Positions 6,606-16,361 of a stretch of 28,057 nt of DNA are shown here, one piece after another. The DNA is from a virus: positions 1-28,057 of the IMG/VR virus record IMGVR_UViG_3300020446_000058, one strand, 5' to 3'. The stretch's first letter is position 1, and the number at the start of each line of letters is the position of its first letter. Made by a program: the position numbers and the translations under genes. The notes below the pieces were generated by a model, which saw only the letters and a list, made by a program, of their open reading frames with translations, was not told the origin of the DNA and searched no databases.

Positions 6606-8438
6606 TCAAAAAGTGCCCCCATCTAGGGTGTCTGTCCAAGTTGGAGTACCAGCAGCAGTTGTCGTTAAGACAGCGTTAGATGTACTGATACCTGCAGCAG
6701 GAGATCCAGTTGAGTTCTGAAGTCCTGTTGAATCAAAGAATACAACACCATTAGTTGAAAAATCACCTGCTTGGTAAAATATTCCTTTAATATCTAGGAA
6801 ACCTTTTGTACCAGAAACCACACCATTTGTGATGGTGGCATCTGGAACATAAGTCCATCTAGAGTTTGTGTCATCATAACCAAAGAATCCCTCTTTAGTA
6901 TTCGCAGTTCCAACACCTACATTATATTGGAATGAAATACCACGATCATCGTTGGTATCAAATGCATGAGTAACAACAATTTGAGTTGCAGTTGCAATAC
7001 CAGCGGTTGTTACACCATCAATTGATACAGTTTTAGCTCCTGTATTATATGAGTGAACTGTTGTTCTTCCAGCACCTGGTAAAGATGCATGGGTAAGTGT
7101 ATCACCAGTATTGATACCAGTGATTGAATCAAGTGTAATTACAGAAACACCAGTTCCGACAGTTGCAGTAACTGTTCTTGAACTTGTTACATCTCCAAGT
7201 CTGAATATTGATTCATTTGAAGTAACAGAAGATGAGTTAACAGTAGTCTGTGTACCATCAACTTGTAAGTCACCTTTAATAATAACGGTTCCTTCATTAC
7301 TCAACCCATCAGGATATGGGTCGATGTATAGTTGATTTCCTGCTCCTGATCTTGTTGCGATGATGTTTGATGAAATACCAATATTATCAATCTCAACACC
7401 ACCAGTAACAACCATCTTACCAGTGAAGTTTGATTGTCCTTGATATGTTGATACACCAGTGACTAATAGTGCATCGGTTTCTAATGTCCCATTAATGTTA
7501 ACACCATCGATGCGAGTCTGAAGTTTGTTTGCATTATCAAAGAATAGGTTTACAGCACCATCAGGAAGGAAAGTAGCACTGTTTTCTCCAGATTTTGCTT
7601 GAATTTTTATATCATTAGTACCACCACCAACATTTTGTCTAATTGTCAAATCAGCATTTCTTGCATCAATTGAATTAGTACTACCATTTGCAAAAATTAA
7701 TAGATCTCCTACTTCCCCTAAAGATCCACCAAAGTGTGCAACATCATTATCTAAAAGATGAACTTTATCTTGAAACGTAGTTATACCAGTTACATTCAGA
7801 TTACGTGCAGTTAATTCATCAATATTAGTATCATCTTGAACAAATAAATCTCCACCAACATACAAATCACCACCAGTAGTTGTAATACCACCAGAACTAT
7901 TCAGAGTTGATACACCTACAACTGATAATTCATTGACTTCAATCGGTACATTATATCTCCATTTTACACCAGTTACTTGTATTAAGTCAGAACCATCTTC
8001 ATCATATTCAATTTTCGCATCACCACTATTTCCAAAAACTAAAAATGTATCATCAACTACAACAACTGATCCAGTTCCATTTGGATCAAATATAATATTG
8101 CCATCTGTATCAGTAGATGCGATTGTATTACCATCTAAACTTAAATTATCAACATTCCATAAATCTACTTTTCTATCACCATCAAGAATAGGTACAAATC
8201 CATTCGCAAACGTGGTTGGGTTTTGTTGTCCTGCAACTTTACCTGGTTCAATACTCAATAAATCTGTAAAATATCTACCACCAATTACTTGAGGATTTGA
8301 TGCGTTATCTCCAGCGAATATTCTTCCACCTAAATTGCCATGTGTTCCTACACCAACTGTTAAACCAAGTTCACCAAAATTTAAACTAGATGGTGCTGAT
8401 GTTCCAGTCGACCTTTTAACTCTTATAATACTTGCCAT
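6606..8438 (-). CDS. Tail-fibre-like virion structural protein
   Basis: The 610-residue product starts MASIIRVKRSTGTSAPSSLN followed by FGELGLTVGVGT and GGRYFTDLL, an N-terminus I recognise from cyanomyophage fibre-like proteins. The middle is repetitive and beta-rich: NLSLDGNTIASTDTDG, LYVGGDLFVQDD, NLNVTGITTF, LQTRIDGVNINGTLET, LLVTGVSTYQGQ, GDLQVDGTQTTVNSSSV. The part from DDRGISFQY to KEGFFGYDDTNSRWTYVPDA (about 497-530) resembles the fibre segment that usually follows SIFRLGD directly, but here about 80 residues (415-495) separate them. It ends DTLDGGTF. No chaperone or peptidase domain is visible. The start overlaps the previous stop as TAATG. A fibre or collar appendage is the likely role; the receptor is unknown. 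Confidence 0.82.
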   Translation of the reverse strand: MASIIRVKRSTGTSAPSSLNFGELGLTVGVGTHGNLGGRIFAGDNASNPQVIGGRYFTDLLSIEPGKVAGQQNPTTFANGFVPILDGDRKVDLWNVDNLSLDGNTIASTDTDGNIIFDPNGTGSVVVVDDTFLVFGNSGDAKIEYDEDGSDLIQVTGVKWRYNVPIEVNELSVVGVSTLNSSGGITTTGGDLYVGGDLFVQDDTNIDELTARNLNVTGITTFQDKVHLLDNDVAHFGGSLGEVGDLLIFANGSTNSIDARNADLTIRQNVGGGTNDIKIQAKSGENSATFLPDGAVNLFFDNANKLQTRIDGVNINGTLETDALLVTGVSTYQGQSNFTGKMVVTGGVEIDNIGISSNIIATRSGAGNQLYIDPYPDGLSNEGTVIIKGDLQVDGTQTTVNSSSVTSNESIFRLGDVTSSRTVTATVGTGVSVITLDSITGINTGDTLTHASLPGAGRTTVHSYNTGAKTVSIDGVTTAGIATATQIVVTHAFDTNDDRGISFQYNVGVGTANTKEGFFGYDDTNSRWTYVPDATITNGVVSGTKGFLDIKGIFYQAGDFSTNGVVFFDSTGLQNSTGSPAAGISTSNAVLTTTAAGTPTWTDTLDGGTF

Positions 8439-8668
8439 TAGAAGCTACCTCCATTAATATCTAAATTCTGCGTCACACCTGGTGTAAGGTCTAATGTAGT
8501 TTCAAATTTTTGTGTTGTTGCGTTAAATACTAAAACTTGACCATTCTGTAAACCACTTCCAATATCAACGTCACTTAAACTTGCCAAACTAATGGTCCTT
8601 GTTCCCGACAATGAGGAAACAACTTTAGTAGCATTTTGTTGTCCGACACGGACTTTGATGTTTGCCAT
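8438..8668 (-). CDS. Small virion-associated protein ending in NGGSF
   Basis: This 76-residue product starts MANIKVRVGQQNATKVVSSL and contains LASLSDVDIGSGLQNGQVLV FNATTQKFE as two adjacent stretches, a pattern common in phage fibre proteins ('LSDVD...L..GQVLVYN..T..W'). It ends LDINGGSF, much like the DTLDGGTF end of the downstream fibre-like protein. Both junctions are one-base TAATG overlaps, so it is embedded in a three-gene translational chain. It is probably a short fibre or adaptor piece; function is inferred from context. Confidence 0.75.
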   Translation of the reverse strand: MANIKVRVGQQNATKVVSSLSGTRTISLASLSDVDIGSGLQNGQVLVFNATTQKFETTLDLTPGVTQNLDINGGSF

Positions 8669-9012
8669 TACTGCGTAGTCACTCCAGCTCTAACTAATAC
8701 AGATCCTTCGACAACTCTTGTCACTGTATTACTGCTGTCAGTAATTAAAACATCATAAACATATCTTCCAGCCTTTAACCCAACGCTTGCTGTGGATGCT
8801 AATCCAACTCTTATTACACCACCTGATGCATTTAGTACAGTGGCATCGAAAGTAGTCTTTGTAGAACTACTTGGATGTTTTTTCATTTGAGATTGAACAG
8901 TAAAACCTGTTAAATCCAAAAGAGAGTTTGATTCGCTGTCCTCTAGTGTAAAAGTTTGTGAAAATGTAGTTCCAGTATTTAATACTAGATTACTCACATA
9001 AACGGCTGCCAT
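8668..9012 (-). CDS. Small beta-rich structural protein (BppU-N-like pattern)
   Basis: The 114-residue product has a beta-sandwich-like pattern: TGTTFSQTFTLEDSESNSLL then DLTGFTVQSQMKKHPSS, GGVIRVGLAS, LKAGRYVYDVLITDSSN and VVEGSVLVRAGVT. The 'TFTLxDxxxxxLDLTGFTV' followed by 'GxYxYDV.....G....V.G...V' resembles the N-terminal domain of phage baseplate upper proteins (BppU type), which bridges baseplate and receptor-binding protein. That match is by eye only. It is the first gene after a late promoter at 9039-9046, and its stop overlaps the next start as TAATG. A baseplate-fibre adaptor role is inferred. Confidence 0.77.
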   Translation of the reverse strand: MAAVYVSNLVLNTGTTFSQTFTLEDSESNSLLDLTGFTVQSQMKKHPSSSTKTTFDATVLNASGGVIRVGLASTASVGLKAGRYVYDVLITDSSNTVTRVVEGSVLVRAGVTTQ

Positions 9013-9024
9013 CTATTAATAATA

Positions 9025-9228
9025 TTAGGATCTAGGAATATTTATAATCTGTTTTAATAGTAACTTAATTTCATCAATATCTGCCTTGATTTTATCCAAC
9101 TCGTCTCTTTGAGTTAGTTTCGCTGTTTTCATTTGCATATACTGATTATACCCAGATGAGTCGGTATTTAAGATGGCACCAGAATTTTCATCTCTGTACA
9201 GATTTTTATGTCCGTCAACAGGTATCAT
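9025..9228 (-). CDS. Small coiled-coil protein coupled to the DUF4815 gene
   Basis: The 67-residue product begins MIPVDGHKNLYRDENSGAIL, then NTDSSGYNQYMQMK, and its last 30 residues form a coiled coil (QRDELDKIKADIDEIKLLLK). Its start overlaps the stop of the 2377-residue gene by four bases (ATGA), so the two are coupled. Its 3' end carries a perfect late-promoter sequence for the next gene. It looks like a short conserved protein of marine T4-like phages found at this place, but I do not know a function. Confidence 0.75.
   Translation of the reverse strand: MIPVDGHKNLYRDENSGAILNTDSSGYNQYMQMKTAKLTQRDELDKIKADIDEIKLLLKQIINIPRS
9039..9046 (-). promoter_or_regulatory. T4-type late promoter TATAAATA upstream of the 114-residue gene
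   Basis: The minus strand reads TATAAATA, the exact T4 late-promoter -10 element used with the gp55 sigma factor. It ends 26 bases before the ATG at 9012 and lies in the last codons of the 67-residue gene. It would drive the 114-76-610 residue cassette. I expect about four such 8-mers per strand by chance in a window this AT-rich, so the support is its placement. Confidence 0.6.
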
Positions 9229-12200
9229 GCTAATGCTATCACTCTTAAATCTTTAAATCTTGTTGATTCTGCTTCATTAGTTCCACTTGAAACAATTTTT
9301 ATTTTGAATCCTGTAAAACTTTCAAGATCATCAACACTGAATTGATATTCTTTGAATTCATCATTTTTACTTGATGTTACAAATGCATCTGATCTACCGT
9401 TATTTAATGAAACATCTACGACAGTATCACCAAATCCATCATCATCTGTATCTGTTAGATTATTAAAACCAGGAAATAGTTCGTAAGTTTGTTCAACTTC
9501 ACTTGAATCTGGTCTGAATAATTGATAGAGAACTCTAAAATCAGCAGATGAATGTCTGAATGCAGATACTAAAACTTTAAGAGATGTCGCTGGTTGTTTC
9601 AAATTGATTTGATTTGAAATGTAAATTGATGCATGAGGATCACCTAAAATTTCATTTACTCTTGAATCATTTGAATAATCAGAAACAGGTTTATTAAATT
9701 TGTTTCTTTGTAAGATTAAAGTACCATTTTGTAAATCTAACATTGGTGATAGATTTGAATCGTCTGAAGTAAATTGTACTGATAAAGTAGTTGATCTATT
9801 TTTTGGTAAGTTACTTAAATGTTCTAACTCATTTACCTCTGAACAAATTATTCTTGTTGAAGATAACTTATTAAGTTGATTAAGTTCAACATTCTCATAA
9901 CCCTGATCAATAAATGATATTTCAGACCCACCAGCACTTGTTCCAGATACAGATCTTAATTGTGCAGATAATCCAGTGGTTTCACCAGGTGTAAGCACAT
10001 TAAATCTAGGTAGTACTGAATTATATTGGAAGTTTTTGGATACAAATATATCTGTGCCACCAGTGGTTTTTTGGTTTGTGAAACTTAATTGAGAATCACC
10101 AGTCTGTCTTACACCTCTACCAGCTGATAGATAGAATTTATCAATATCTTGAAAAACATTTAAAGAAGCAGACATATCATGAGTTGTATTAATTCCAATA
10201 AGTGATACACCATTTAACTCATACTTGTAAACTAAATCATCCACTTCATGTGGTTGAGCAATAGTGTTATCAATACCCCTTGTACCAATACCTAAAGTTC
10301 CATCTGCACCTACACTACTATAGTAAATAATTTCTTGACCAATTTTTGCATATCCAGCACTCGCTGTTGATATGCCTTCATAGTTTGCAAAATATGATGT
10401 ATTTGATGCTCCAACATTTATTGTAGATGAAGATACTGTCATCCTATCAACTAATTTAACTGGAACAGTGTCTGGATGAATATCAGAAATTTGAACTTTG
10501 TTACTATCTGCCTTCATACCATGACTATAATGCTGAACTTCAAAAACATTACCTTCATTCAATGGACTTGTAACACTTTGTCCCAAGATATTAATTCCTG
10601 CAATAGCAGATCTATTTCCATTATCTGCAAAATAATAAAGAGTTGCACCTGTGGTGAATGTCTCACCAACAACATCAGTAAGATATAAAGTATTTTTTGA
10701 TGAATTAACAGCAGAGACAGTTAGTTGTGCACCACTTCCTTTTGACATATTAGCAGTTGTAATTCCTAAAACATCACCCTTAACATAACCAGTTCCAATT
10801 CCACTGACTGCTATATTACTAACAACATTATTTGTTATGGTGACAGTTGCTGTAGCAAGTTCACCATCACCTGTAATATTATATAAAGGAACACCACTGA
10901 AAGAACCATTTGAATATCCAACACCAACATTTGTTATTGAAAGTGATTGTATGGATGATCCCACTTTTTCAATAACTCCAGTTGGTCCTGCTGTCGATCC
11001 CTCACTTACTTTTCTACCAACTTCTAATGCTGCAAAATTTGTTCCATCAATAATCACTCTTAATTTTCGAGGTAAAGTAGTTATTGCATTTGGTAATAAT
11101 CTTGGTGTTTGTGCGTTTCTGTTTCCAAGTTTTGGATTATAAAGATATAAAGTACCAAGATTAGATAAGAAATTACACTTATTTAATTTAATCTTCATAT
11201 CTTCAAATTGATTTGCAGTCCAAATAGATCCGTTTTGTGATCTGAATAAACTACCACCCAAGTACTGATTTGTAATAATTACACTTTCAGTGTTTGGTAA
11301 ACTTTGGGTATCAACAGTTGCTTCTCCCATTCTTGCAATCCATGCTTCATAATTATTTGTAGTGGGTGCAAGGAGAACAACAGCAAAAGTTTCATTTGGT
11401 TGTAAATAAATTGGAGATGAAAATGTAACTGTGGTTGGTACAGATGCATCAGGAGAAACACTAATTTGAGATGGTTCAAGAGAAACATGAGCATAATCAA
11501 CAACCATTTTGTTTGTTGGAGTACCTAATTCAGTTGTCCTAACTTGAATGTGTAGTTTTTCATTCTCATCTTTTTTCGCCAAGAATATTTGAAGTGATGA
11601 TAGATAACAACCTGTTTCATCAACAGTAAATGTTTGTGCTAGAGGATCATCATCATCAACTCTTGTAACTCTAGTAATATTTGTAACGTTTGTAATATTT
11701 TGAGTTACATTAGTTACATTTATTATAACAGGTACAGGGGGTGGTGGTGGAACTCTGATTGTAACCGTGGTTTGTACAAATTCATCTACAATACCACTGG
11801 TTCTATAAGTGGTTTCAGCACTACTAATTGCTGGTTCACCTGCTAATGCTATTGCATTGTTTGGACTTGATGTTAATTTAAATGATCTAGTTCCATTTCT
11901 AAATCTTAATTCTGGAGCAGGTATTGTAAGAGGATTTCTAAAGAAGAATGATCCATACACATCACCGAAGGTATCTGTAATAATTCTTATATTAGATACA
12001 GTTGCCACAGCACCACTTCTCTGACCTAATAATGTCATACCAGATGCTATTCTTCCAAAAAATCTTCCTTGTGCCTCTTCCGATAAAGCAGCGATGTCAA
12101 CATTTAACACTGTTGTAGATGCTGAATATCCTGTTGGTAAAGTAATTGATGTATTATATGGATTATTTTTAAATGTAGTTGTTGGATTATCAATATCACC

Positions 12201-15200
12201 AGTTTTATGATTTGGTTGACATATTCTAAAAATAATTTCATTATTATCAGATATTACAGTTTCATTTGATTGGAAAGATCCAGATACCATTGTAACTTCA
12301 ATTAGTTTTGGTACTATATCAATTCCACTTGTTCCGTCAAAGAAAGGATAATATCTTGTAAATGGTTTTAATCCATTTGCAGTAAAGGCAACATTTCTTG
12401 AACGAATATGTTCATCAGGTTTACTTCCACTTCTTACCTCTGTAATAAATGTTCCCTGCGTATCACCAGTAACTGTTCTTTCACCACCTTGAATAGTTAC
12501 ATTTCGAGTCCAATTATCAGATGCTGGATTAAGAGTAATGTTTCCTTCAAATTTTACAATATTAAATGGGTTTACATTTTCAGTTCTTGATGCTAAAGGT
12601 TGATCCAAAAGAACTGTTTCATCATAATTGAGAGTAATCATATCACCAGTTTTTCTCAAATTAGTATCTAGTAATTCTAGATCTGATGATAGATCAATCT
12701 CATCAACGTTTAAAGTTGTTGAAACTGCAATTTCAGGTTTAATAGAATAAAAATCTAATGGTGATTCTAATTCTTGTTTTTCAGCGTTTACATCACATTT
12801 ACAATCAGGATTTGTTATATCTAAAAGATTATTATCTTTGAAATCATCTACAAAAAATCCAGTTTTAAATCTTGATAAACCATCAGCATCTTGTATTTGA
12901 AGAGTTTTTGTATCAAGTTCAAGTAAACTTAAAGATGTAATTGTTTCTAAATTTTCAATACGATCTTCTAATTTACCAATATCTCTCATAGTAAATCTCT
13001 TATTGTCAACCATGATTACTTTTGCATCATCAGGATCATAAAGATATGGAGGCAATTCAATGGTTGCAATGGTCATTGCAGCTTCAACATTTAAAGGTTC
13101 TTTAGGATCAACTGAAGATACACCTTTGACAACTGATAAGTTTTCTAAACTATCTAAAACAACCTTATCAATTCTAGGAAGATAGAAACTATAACCTAAA
13201 ATTGAACTTTCTTCTGGAGCAACCACGAGTGATGGATTAGTTCCCGCTACACCAAAATTTCTCATACTAAATGAAAATGGTGATGCAGTTGTAATACCAG
13301 AAACTGATGAAACTCTAGGTCTAAAATCAAGAGTGTCTGATGCTCTAACATTATTTTGTAATAATGGAACATCTTTCAAAAATCTTCTCTCATCGTAAGA
13401 TGCAACAGTGTATACGTCTCCATTATCACTATCAGGAACATTGTAACGATTATAAACGACTGTTATTTTACGAGTGGGTTTTGGTGATCCAGCACTACGA
13501 ATTATTCTAGAATAATCAAGATATTGCTCTCTATGTCCCTTATCTAAAGTAAAACGATCAGTTATATCTAAATGAATACCTAAAGTGATCGCTTGAATAT
13601 TTGTAGTAATATTTGATTCTTCAAATGTAACTGTTTCGCCAGATATAAATTTTGAATCTGTCAAGTAAACTATTTCAACTTGTGTCGCAGATGATCTTTC
13701 AGTTAATTGTGCGATTGCACGACTTTGTGATCCTATAATTTTTTCACCTAAAATTGAAGCTGTATCAAGATTAAGACCAGAAATAAATGATAATTTATCA
13801 AAACTAGGTGCAGATGTATTTAATGATTCAAAAACACCAACAATATTAACAACATCAGGTATATTTAATGATATTTCTTTATCTTCAACTCTCAAACCAT
13901 AAAAATTGTTTTGTGTTAATGCACCTGGTGCTGTAGATGCCACGGAAACTGTTTTATCAATCGTGATTTTTTCACTTCTTATTATATCTTTTTGTTTACT
14001 TATAATATCTTTTTTCTTTACTGTTGCATTTACAACAACATTATTTTGACCTGATCTTAATCCTTTAAAATCTACAGTTGTTCCGTCTGCGGACAAAGTA
14101 AATTGATCAGATGTAAGATCTTCAATTTGACCATCAGCATAATGAATTGAATATCTATCTTCATCAAAATTTTCAAAGAAAGAACTTGTAATTCCAGTAT
14201 CACTTACATTTAAAGAAAATGTTCCAGCTGCACCAGTATTTTTACTTGTTAATTGTTTTGATACTACAAGAGTTGATTCCGATAAATTAATATCAGAAAC
14301 ATTTTCTGCGGGAAGTGGTGCAAATAATCCAGAATTTTCATCGTTTGTGATTGATGGTCTTCCGATTGAAAAAGTTACTGTCTCTTGTCCAGTAGCAGGT
14401 ATTGCTCCATTACAAACTCCTGACACAGATTCAACCGCATCAAGATCCATAGTCAAACCATCGTTTGGTATATGTCTAACTTTATTAAATACTTCATCAG
14501 AATTAGGTCGTTGATAACGAATGATAGTGTCACTCTTAATACCCAAGAAGTTGCGACCAGCACAACTAGCGATACCAGATGCGTTAATCACTAATTGATC
14601 TGCAACAGTAAAACCTTTCGGTATAACTCTACTTAATACAGTGTCAGCAGCAAAGTCTACTGTAGTTGTCGCTAGTATACCACCTGATCCACCAGTGTTT
14701 TGATAAACTGATTTAATATCTTGAGTTCCAAAAACTTTCACCTCTGCAACTGATCTTGGAATCTCTATGGATCCATTTATTCTTAACGCTTCTCCTTTCA
14801 TGAAAGTTCCAGAGGTTTGAACTAACATGTGTGTGGCACTGTCACCACCAGCACTTACAGCGTAACCAAAAGCACCACTACTAATACCTTCAACATAGGA
14901 AGTTGCAGGTAACTCTGCATCAGAAAGCACTAAATTAGTTGTTATTTGAGTATAAGTTTGAACATCAAACAAATATAAATCCCATGTTGATGCATCATCT
15001 TTATAAGCTGCATCTGTTAAACTAAATGAATATACTCTTGCTTCTCCGATCACAGTGCCTGGAGCACTAGTAATTGTGCCAGAACCCATTCTTGAATTTG
15101 ATAGTTGAATTGTATGGTTATTATTAATACCTATGAATGGTGTTCCCTGAACATTATTGACTTTGATTTTATTACCTAATGACAACGGAACTAAAGATGA

Positions 15201-16358
15201 CTCAACCTTTTCCTTATCTCTTGGTTTTTCTACGTCAAGGATTGTTGTTGCTGCTTTATCAATGTCGAATCCTCTTACATATGCTTTACCTGAAGATACT
15301 TTAACTGCCATTAAATCTTCAGTTGGAGTATTTCCTTGATCTGTTGTTTGAGTTGATCTAAATACACCTTCATTTGATAGACCATCATTTAATGAATTAG
15401 CAACTTGTACTCCAAATCCTTCGACTGTGTAATTTCCTGATTCTTCAAATGTTCTTTTTGCAAAATAATCGCGAATTAAATTATATTGTGGTTTATTATT
15501 TAATAATTTTACCTCTCCCTCATCTAATCTTAAAAGTTCTACAAAAGTTTTATCACTAGTATCTGATATAGATTTTTTAACTAAAACAAGTCCTATTTTT
15601 AATCTGTCTGAACCTGGTGCTGCAAAGTTTGTGAATCCTCTTGCATTATCATATAATGAATCATCGTCTTTTGCACTTATTAATTCTTCTTGAATACTTA
15701 AACCAACACGATATGATGGAGTGTTTGTATATGGATCTAAAACAATTTTGCTTGCAGGAACATTAACAAATGTGCCTCTTATAAAATAAACACCATTAGA
15801 TATAGCAGCTGCCGACCCAACAGCACTCGCACCCTCTGATATTAAAGTTACAACACTATCACCTTCATTAAAAACTGTATTGCCATAAGCAAATACTGTA
15901 TCGGTTAAAAGTGCCTCTCCATCAATTAAACCAGATCCATCATTATTATTTCCAGATTTAATATATTTTACGAATATCGTAGTGTCATCAATTTCTGTGG
16001 AGTCTGATGGTTGTAAAAATTTGTCTATTACTATAGTTACTCCAGAATTTTGACCAGTTAATCTTAATCCAACTAGTTTATCAATGTATAAAGATATTGG
16101 TACACCTAGATGTTCGGAATTTAATTTGACAGAATAATATTGCTGATCAAAAGTAATACCGCCAGGTATCACCATAGATCCCTCTTTAAACATATGAGAT
16201 CCAAAAGATTCAACCTGATTTTGTAAGATTGATTGGAGAGTTGTTAATTCTCTCGCTTGTACAGGAAATCCTGGTTTAAATAAGACTTTATAAAAATTAT
16301 CATTCTTATCAAAGTCATCGTAATATGGACTTATATTTAAATTAGTTTTCTGTGGCAT
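9225..16358 (-). CDS. Large virion structural protein with DUF4815-type N-terminus
   Basis: The 2377-residue product opens with NLNISPYYDDFDKNDNFYKV, LFKPGFPVQARELTTLQSIL and GGITFDQQYYSVKL, the signature of DUF4815 phage proteins. The N-terminal half is conserved up to about residue 1150 (VKVSSGKAYVRGFDIDK, GHREQYLDYSRI, VASYDERRFLKDVP, MRDIGKLEDRIENLE). Then come a fibre-like region, a PPPPP run with an NVT/NIT repeat (about 1536-1563), and a domain beginning DPLAQTFTVDETGCYLSSLQ (about 1568). Two GxGY repeats lie near 1805-1865 and a TRGIDNT-type module near 2025. A DTDDDGFGD calcium-loop-like motif is at about 2301, and the end reads FTGFKIKIVSS...RFKDLRVIALA. It sits three bases after gp8 (TAAAAAATG), in the place of T4 genes 9-12, so a baseplate or appendage role is likely. 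Confidence 0.88.
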   Translation of the reverse strand: MPQKTNLNISPYYDDFDKNDNFYKVLFKPGFPVQARELTTLQSILQNQVESFGSHMFKEGSMVIPGGITFDQQYYSVKLNSEHLGVPISLYIDKLVGLRLTGQNSGVTIVIDKFLQPSDSTEIDDTTIFVKYIKSGNNNDGSGLIDGEALLTDTVFAYGNTVFNEGDSVVTLISEGASAVGSAAAISNGVYFIRGTFVNVPASKIVLDPYTNTPSYRVGLSIQEELISAKDDDSLYDNARGFTNFAAPGSDRLKIGLVLVKKSISDTSDKTFVELLRLDEGEVKLLNNKPQYNLIRDYFAKRTFEESGNYTVEGFGVQVANSLNDGLSNEGVFRSTQTTDQGNTPTEDLMAVKVSSGKAYVRGFDIDKAATTILDVEKPRDKEKVESSLVPLSLGNKIKVNNVQGTPFIGINNNHTIQLSNSRMGSGTITSAPGTVIGEARVYSFSLTDAAYKDDASTWDLYLFDVQTYTQITTNLVLSDAELPATSYVEGISSGAFGYAVSAGGDSATHMLVQTSGTFMKGEALRINGSIEIPRSVAEVKVFGTQDIKSVYQNTGGSGGILATTTVDFAADTVLSRVIPKGFTVADQLVINASGIASCAGRNFLGIKSDTIIRYQRPNSDEVFNKVRHIPNDGLTMDLDAVESVSGVCNGAIPATGQETVTFSIGRPSITNDENSGLFAPLPAENVSDINLSESTLVVSKQLTSKNTGAAGTFSLNVSDTGITSSFFENFDEDRYSIHYADGQIEDLTSDQFTLSADGTTVDFKGLRSGQNNVVVNATVKKKDIISKQKDIIRSEKITIDKTVSVASTAPGALTQNNFYGLRVEDKEISLNIPDVVNIVGVFESLNTSAPSFDKLSFISGLNLDTASILGEKIIGSQSRAIAQLTERSSATQVEIVYLTDSKFISGETVTFEESNITTNIQAITLGIHLDITDRFTLDKGHREQYLDYSRIIRSAGSPKPTRKITVVYNRYNVPDSDNGDVYTVASYDERRFLKDVPLLQNNVRASDTLDFRPRVSSVSGITTASPFSFSMRNFGVAGTNPSLVVAPEESSILGYSFYLPRIDKVVLDSLENLSVVKGVSSVDPKEPLNVEAAMTIATIELPPYLYDPDDAKVIMVDNKRFTMRDIGKLEDRIENLETITSLSLLELDTKTLQIQDADGLSRFKTGFFVDDFKDNNLLDITNPDCKCDVNAEKQELESPLDFYSIKPEIAVSTTLNVDEIDLSSDLELLDTNLRKTGDMITLNYDETVLLDQPLASRTENVNPFNIVKFEGNITLNPASDNWTRNVTIQGGERTVTGDTQGTFITEVRSGSKPDEHIRSRNVAFTANGLKPFTRYYPFFDGTSGIDIVPKLIEVTMVSGSFQSNETVISDNNEIIFRICQPNHKTGDIDNPTTTFKNNPYNTSITLPTGYSASTTVLNVDIAALSEEAQGRFFGRIASGMTLLGQRSGAVATVSNIRIITDTFGDVYGSFFFRNPLTIPAPELRFRNGTRSFKLTSSPNNAIALAGEPAISSAETTYRTSGIVDEFVQTTVTIRVPPPPPVPVIINVTNVTQNITNVTNITRVTRVDDDDPLAQTFTVDETGCYLSSLQIFLAKKDENEKLHIQVRTTELGTPTNKMVVDYAHVSLEPSQISVSPDASVPTTVTFSSPIYLQPNETFAVVLLAPTTNNYEAWIARMGEATVDTQSLPNTESVIITNQYLGGSLFRSQNGSIWTANQFEDMKIKLNKCNFLSNLGTLYLYNPKLGNRNAQTPRLLPNAITTLPRKLRVIIDGTNFAALEVGRKVSEGSTAGPTGVIEKVGSSIQSLSITNVGVGYSNGSFSGVPLYNITGDGELATATVTITNNVVSNIAVSGIGTGYVKGDVLGITTANMSKGSGAQLTVSAVNSSKNTLYLTDVVGETFTTGATLYYFADNGNRSAIAGINILGQSVTSPLNEGNVFEVQHYSHGMKADSNKVQISDIHPDTVPVKLVDRMTVSSSTINVGASNTSYFANYEGISTASAGYAKIGQEIIYYSSVGADGTLGIGTRGIDNTIAQPHEVDDLVYKYELNGVSLIGINTTHDMSASLNVFQDIDKFYLSAGRGVRQTGDSQLSFTNQKTTGGTDIFVSKNFQYNSVLPRFNVLTPGETTGLSAQLRSVSGTSAGGSEISFIDQGYENVELNQLNKLSSTRIICSEVNELEHLSNLPKNRSTTLSVQFTSDDSNLSPMLDLQNGTLILQRNKFNKPVSDYSNDSRVNEILGDPHASIYISNQINLKQPATSLKVLVSAFRHSSADFRVLYQLFRPDSSEVEQTYELFPGFNNLTDTDDDGFGDTVVDVSLNNGRSDAFVTSSKNDEFKEYQFSVDDLESFTGFKIKIVSSGTNEAESTRFKDLRVIALA
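11641..11752 (-). repeat. Polyproline run plus NVT/NIT repeat hinge
   Basis: This part of the DUF4815 protein encodes five consecutive prolines, VPVII, then a run of N-x-T units spaced three or four residues (NVTNVTQNITNVTNI), RVTRV and four aspartates. It directly precedes the conserved-looking DPLAQTF domain. It marks a structural hinge or a thin fibrous neck between two halves of the protein. Confidence 0.8.
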
Positions 16359-16361
16359 TTT

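Noticed and set aside
9225-16358. Calling the 2377-residue protein T4 gp10 or gp9
   Set aside because: Position fits, but I see no alignment to the remembered T4 gp10 sequence, so only the DUF4815-type description is kept.
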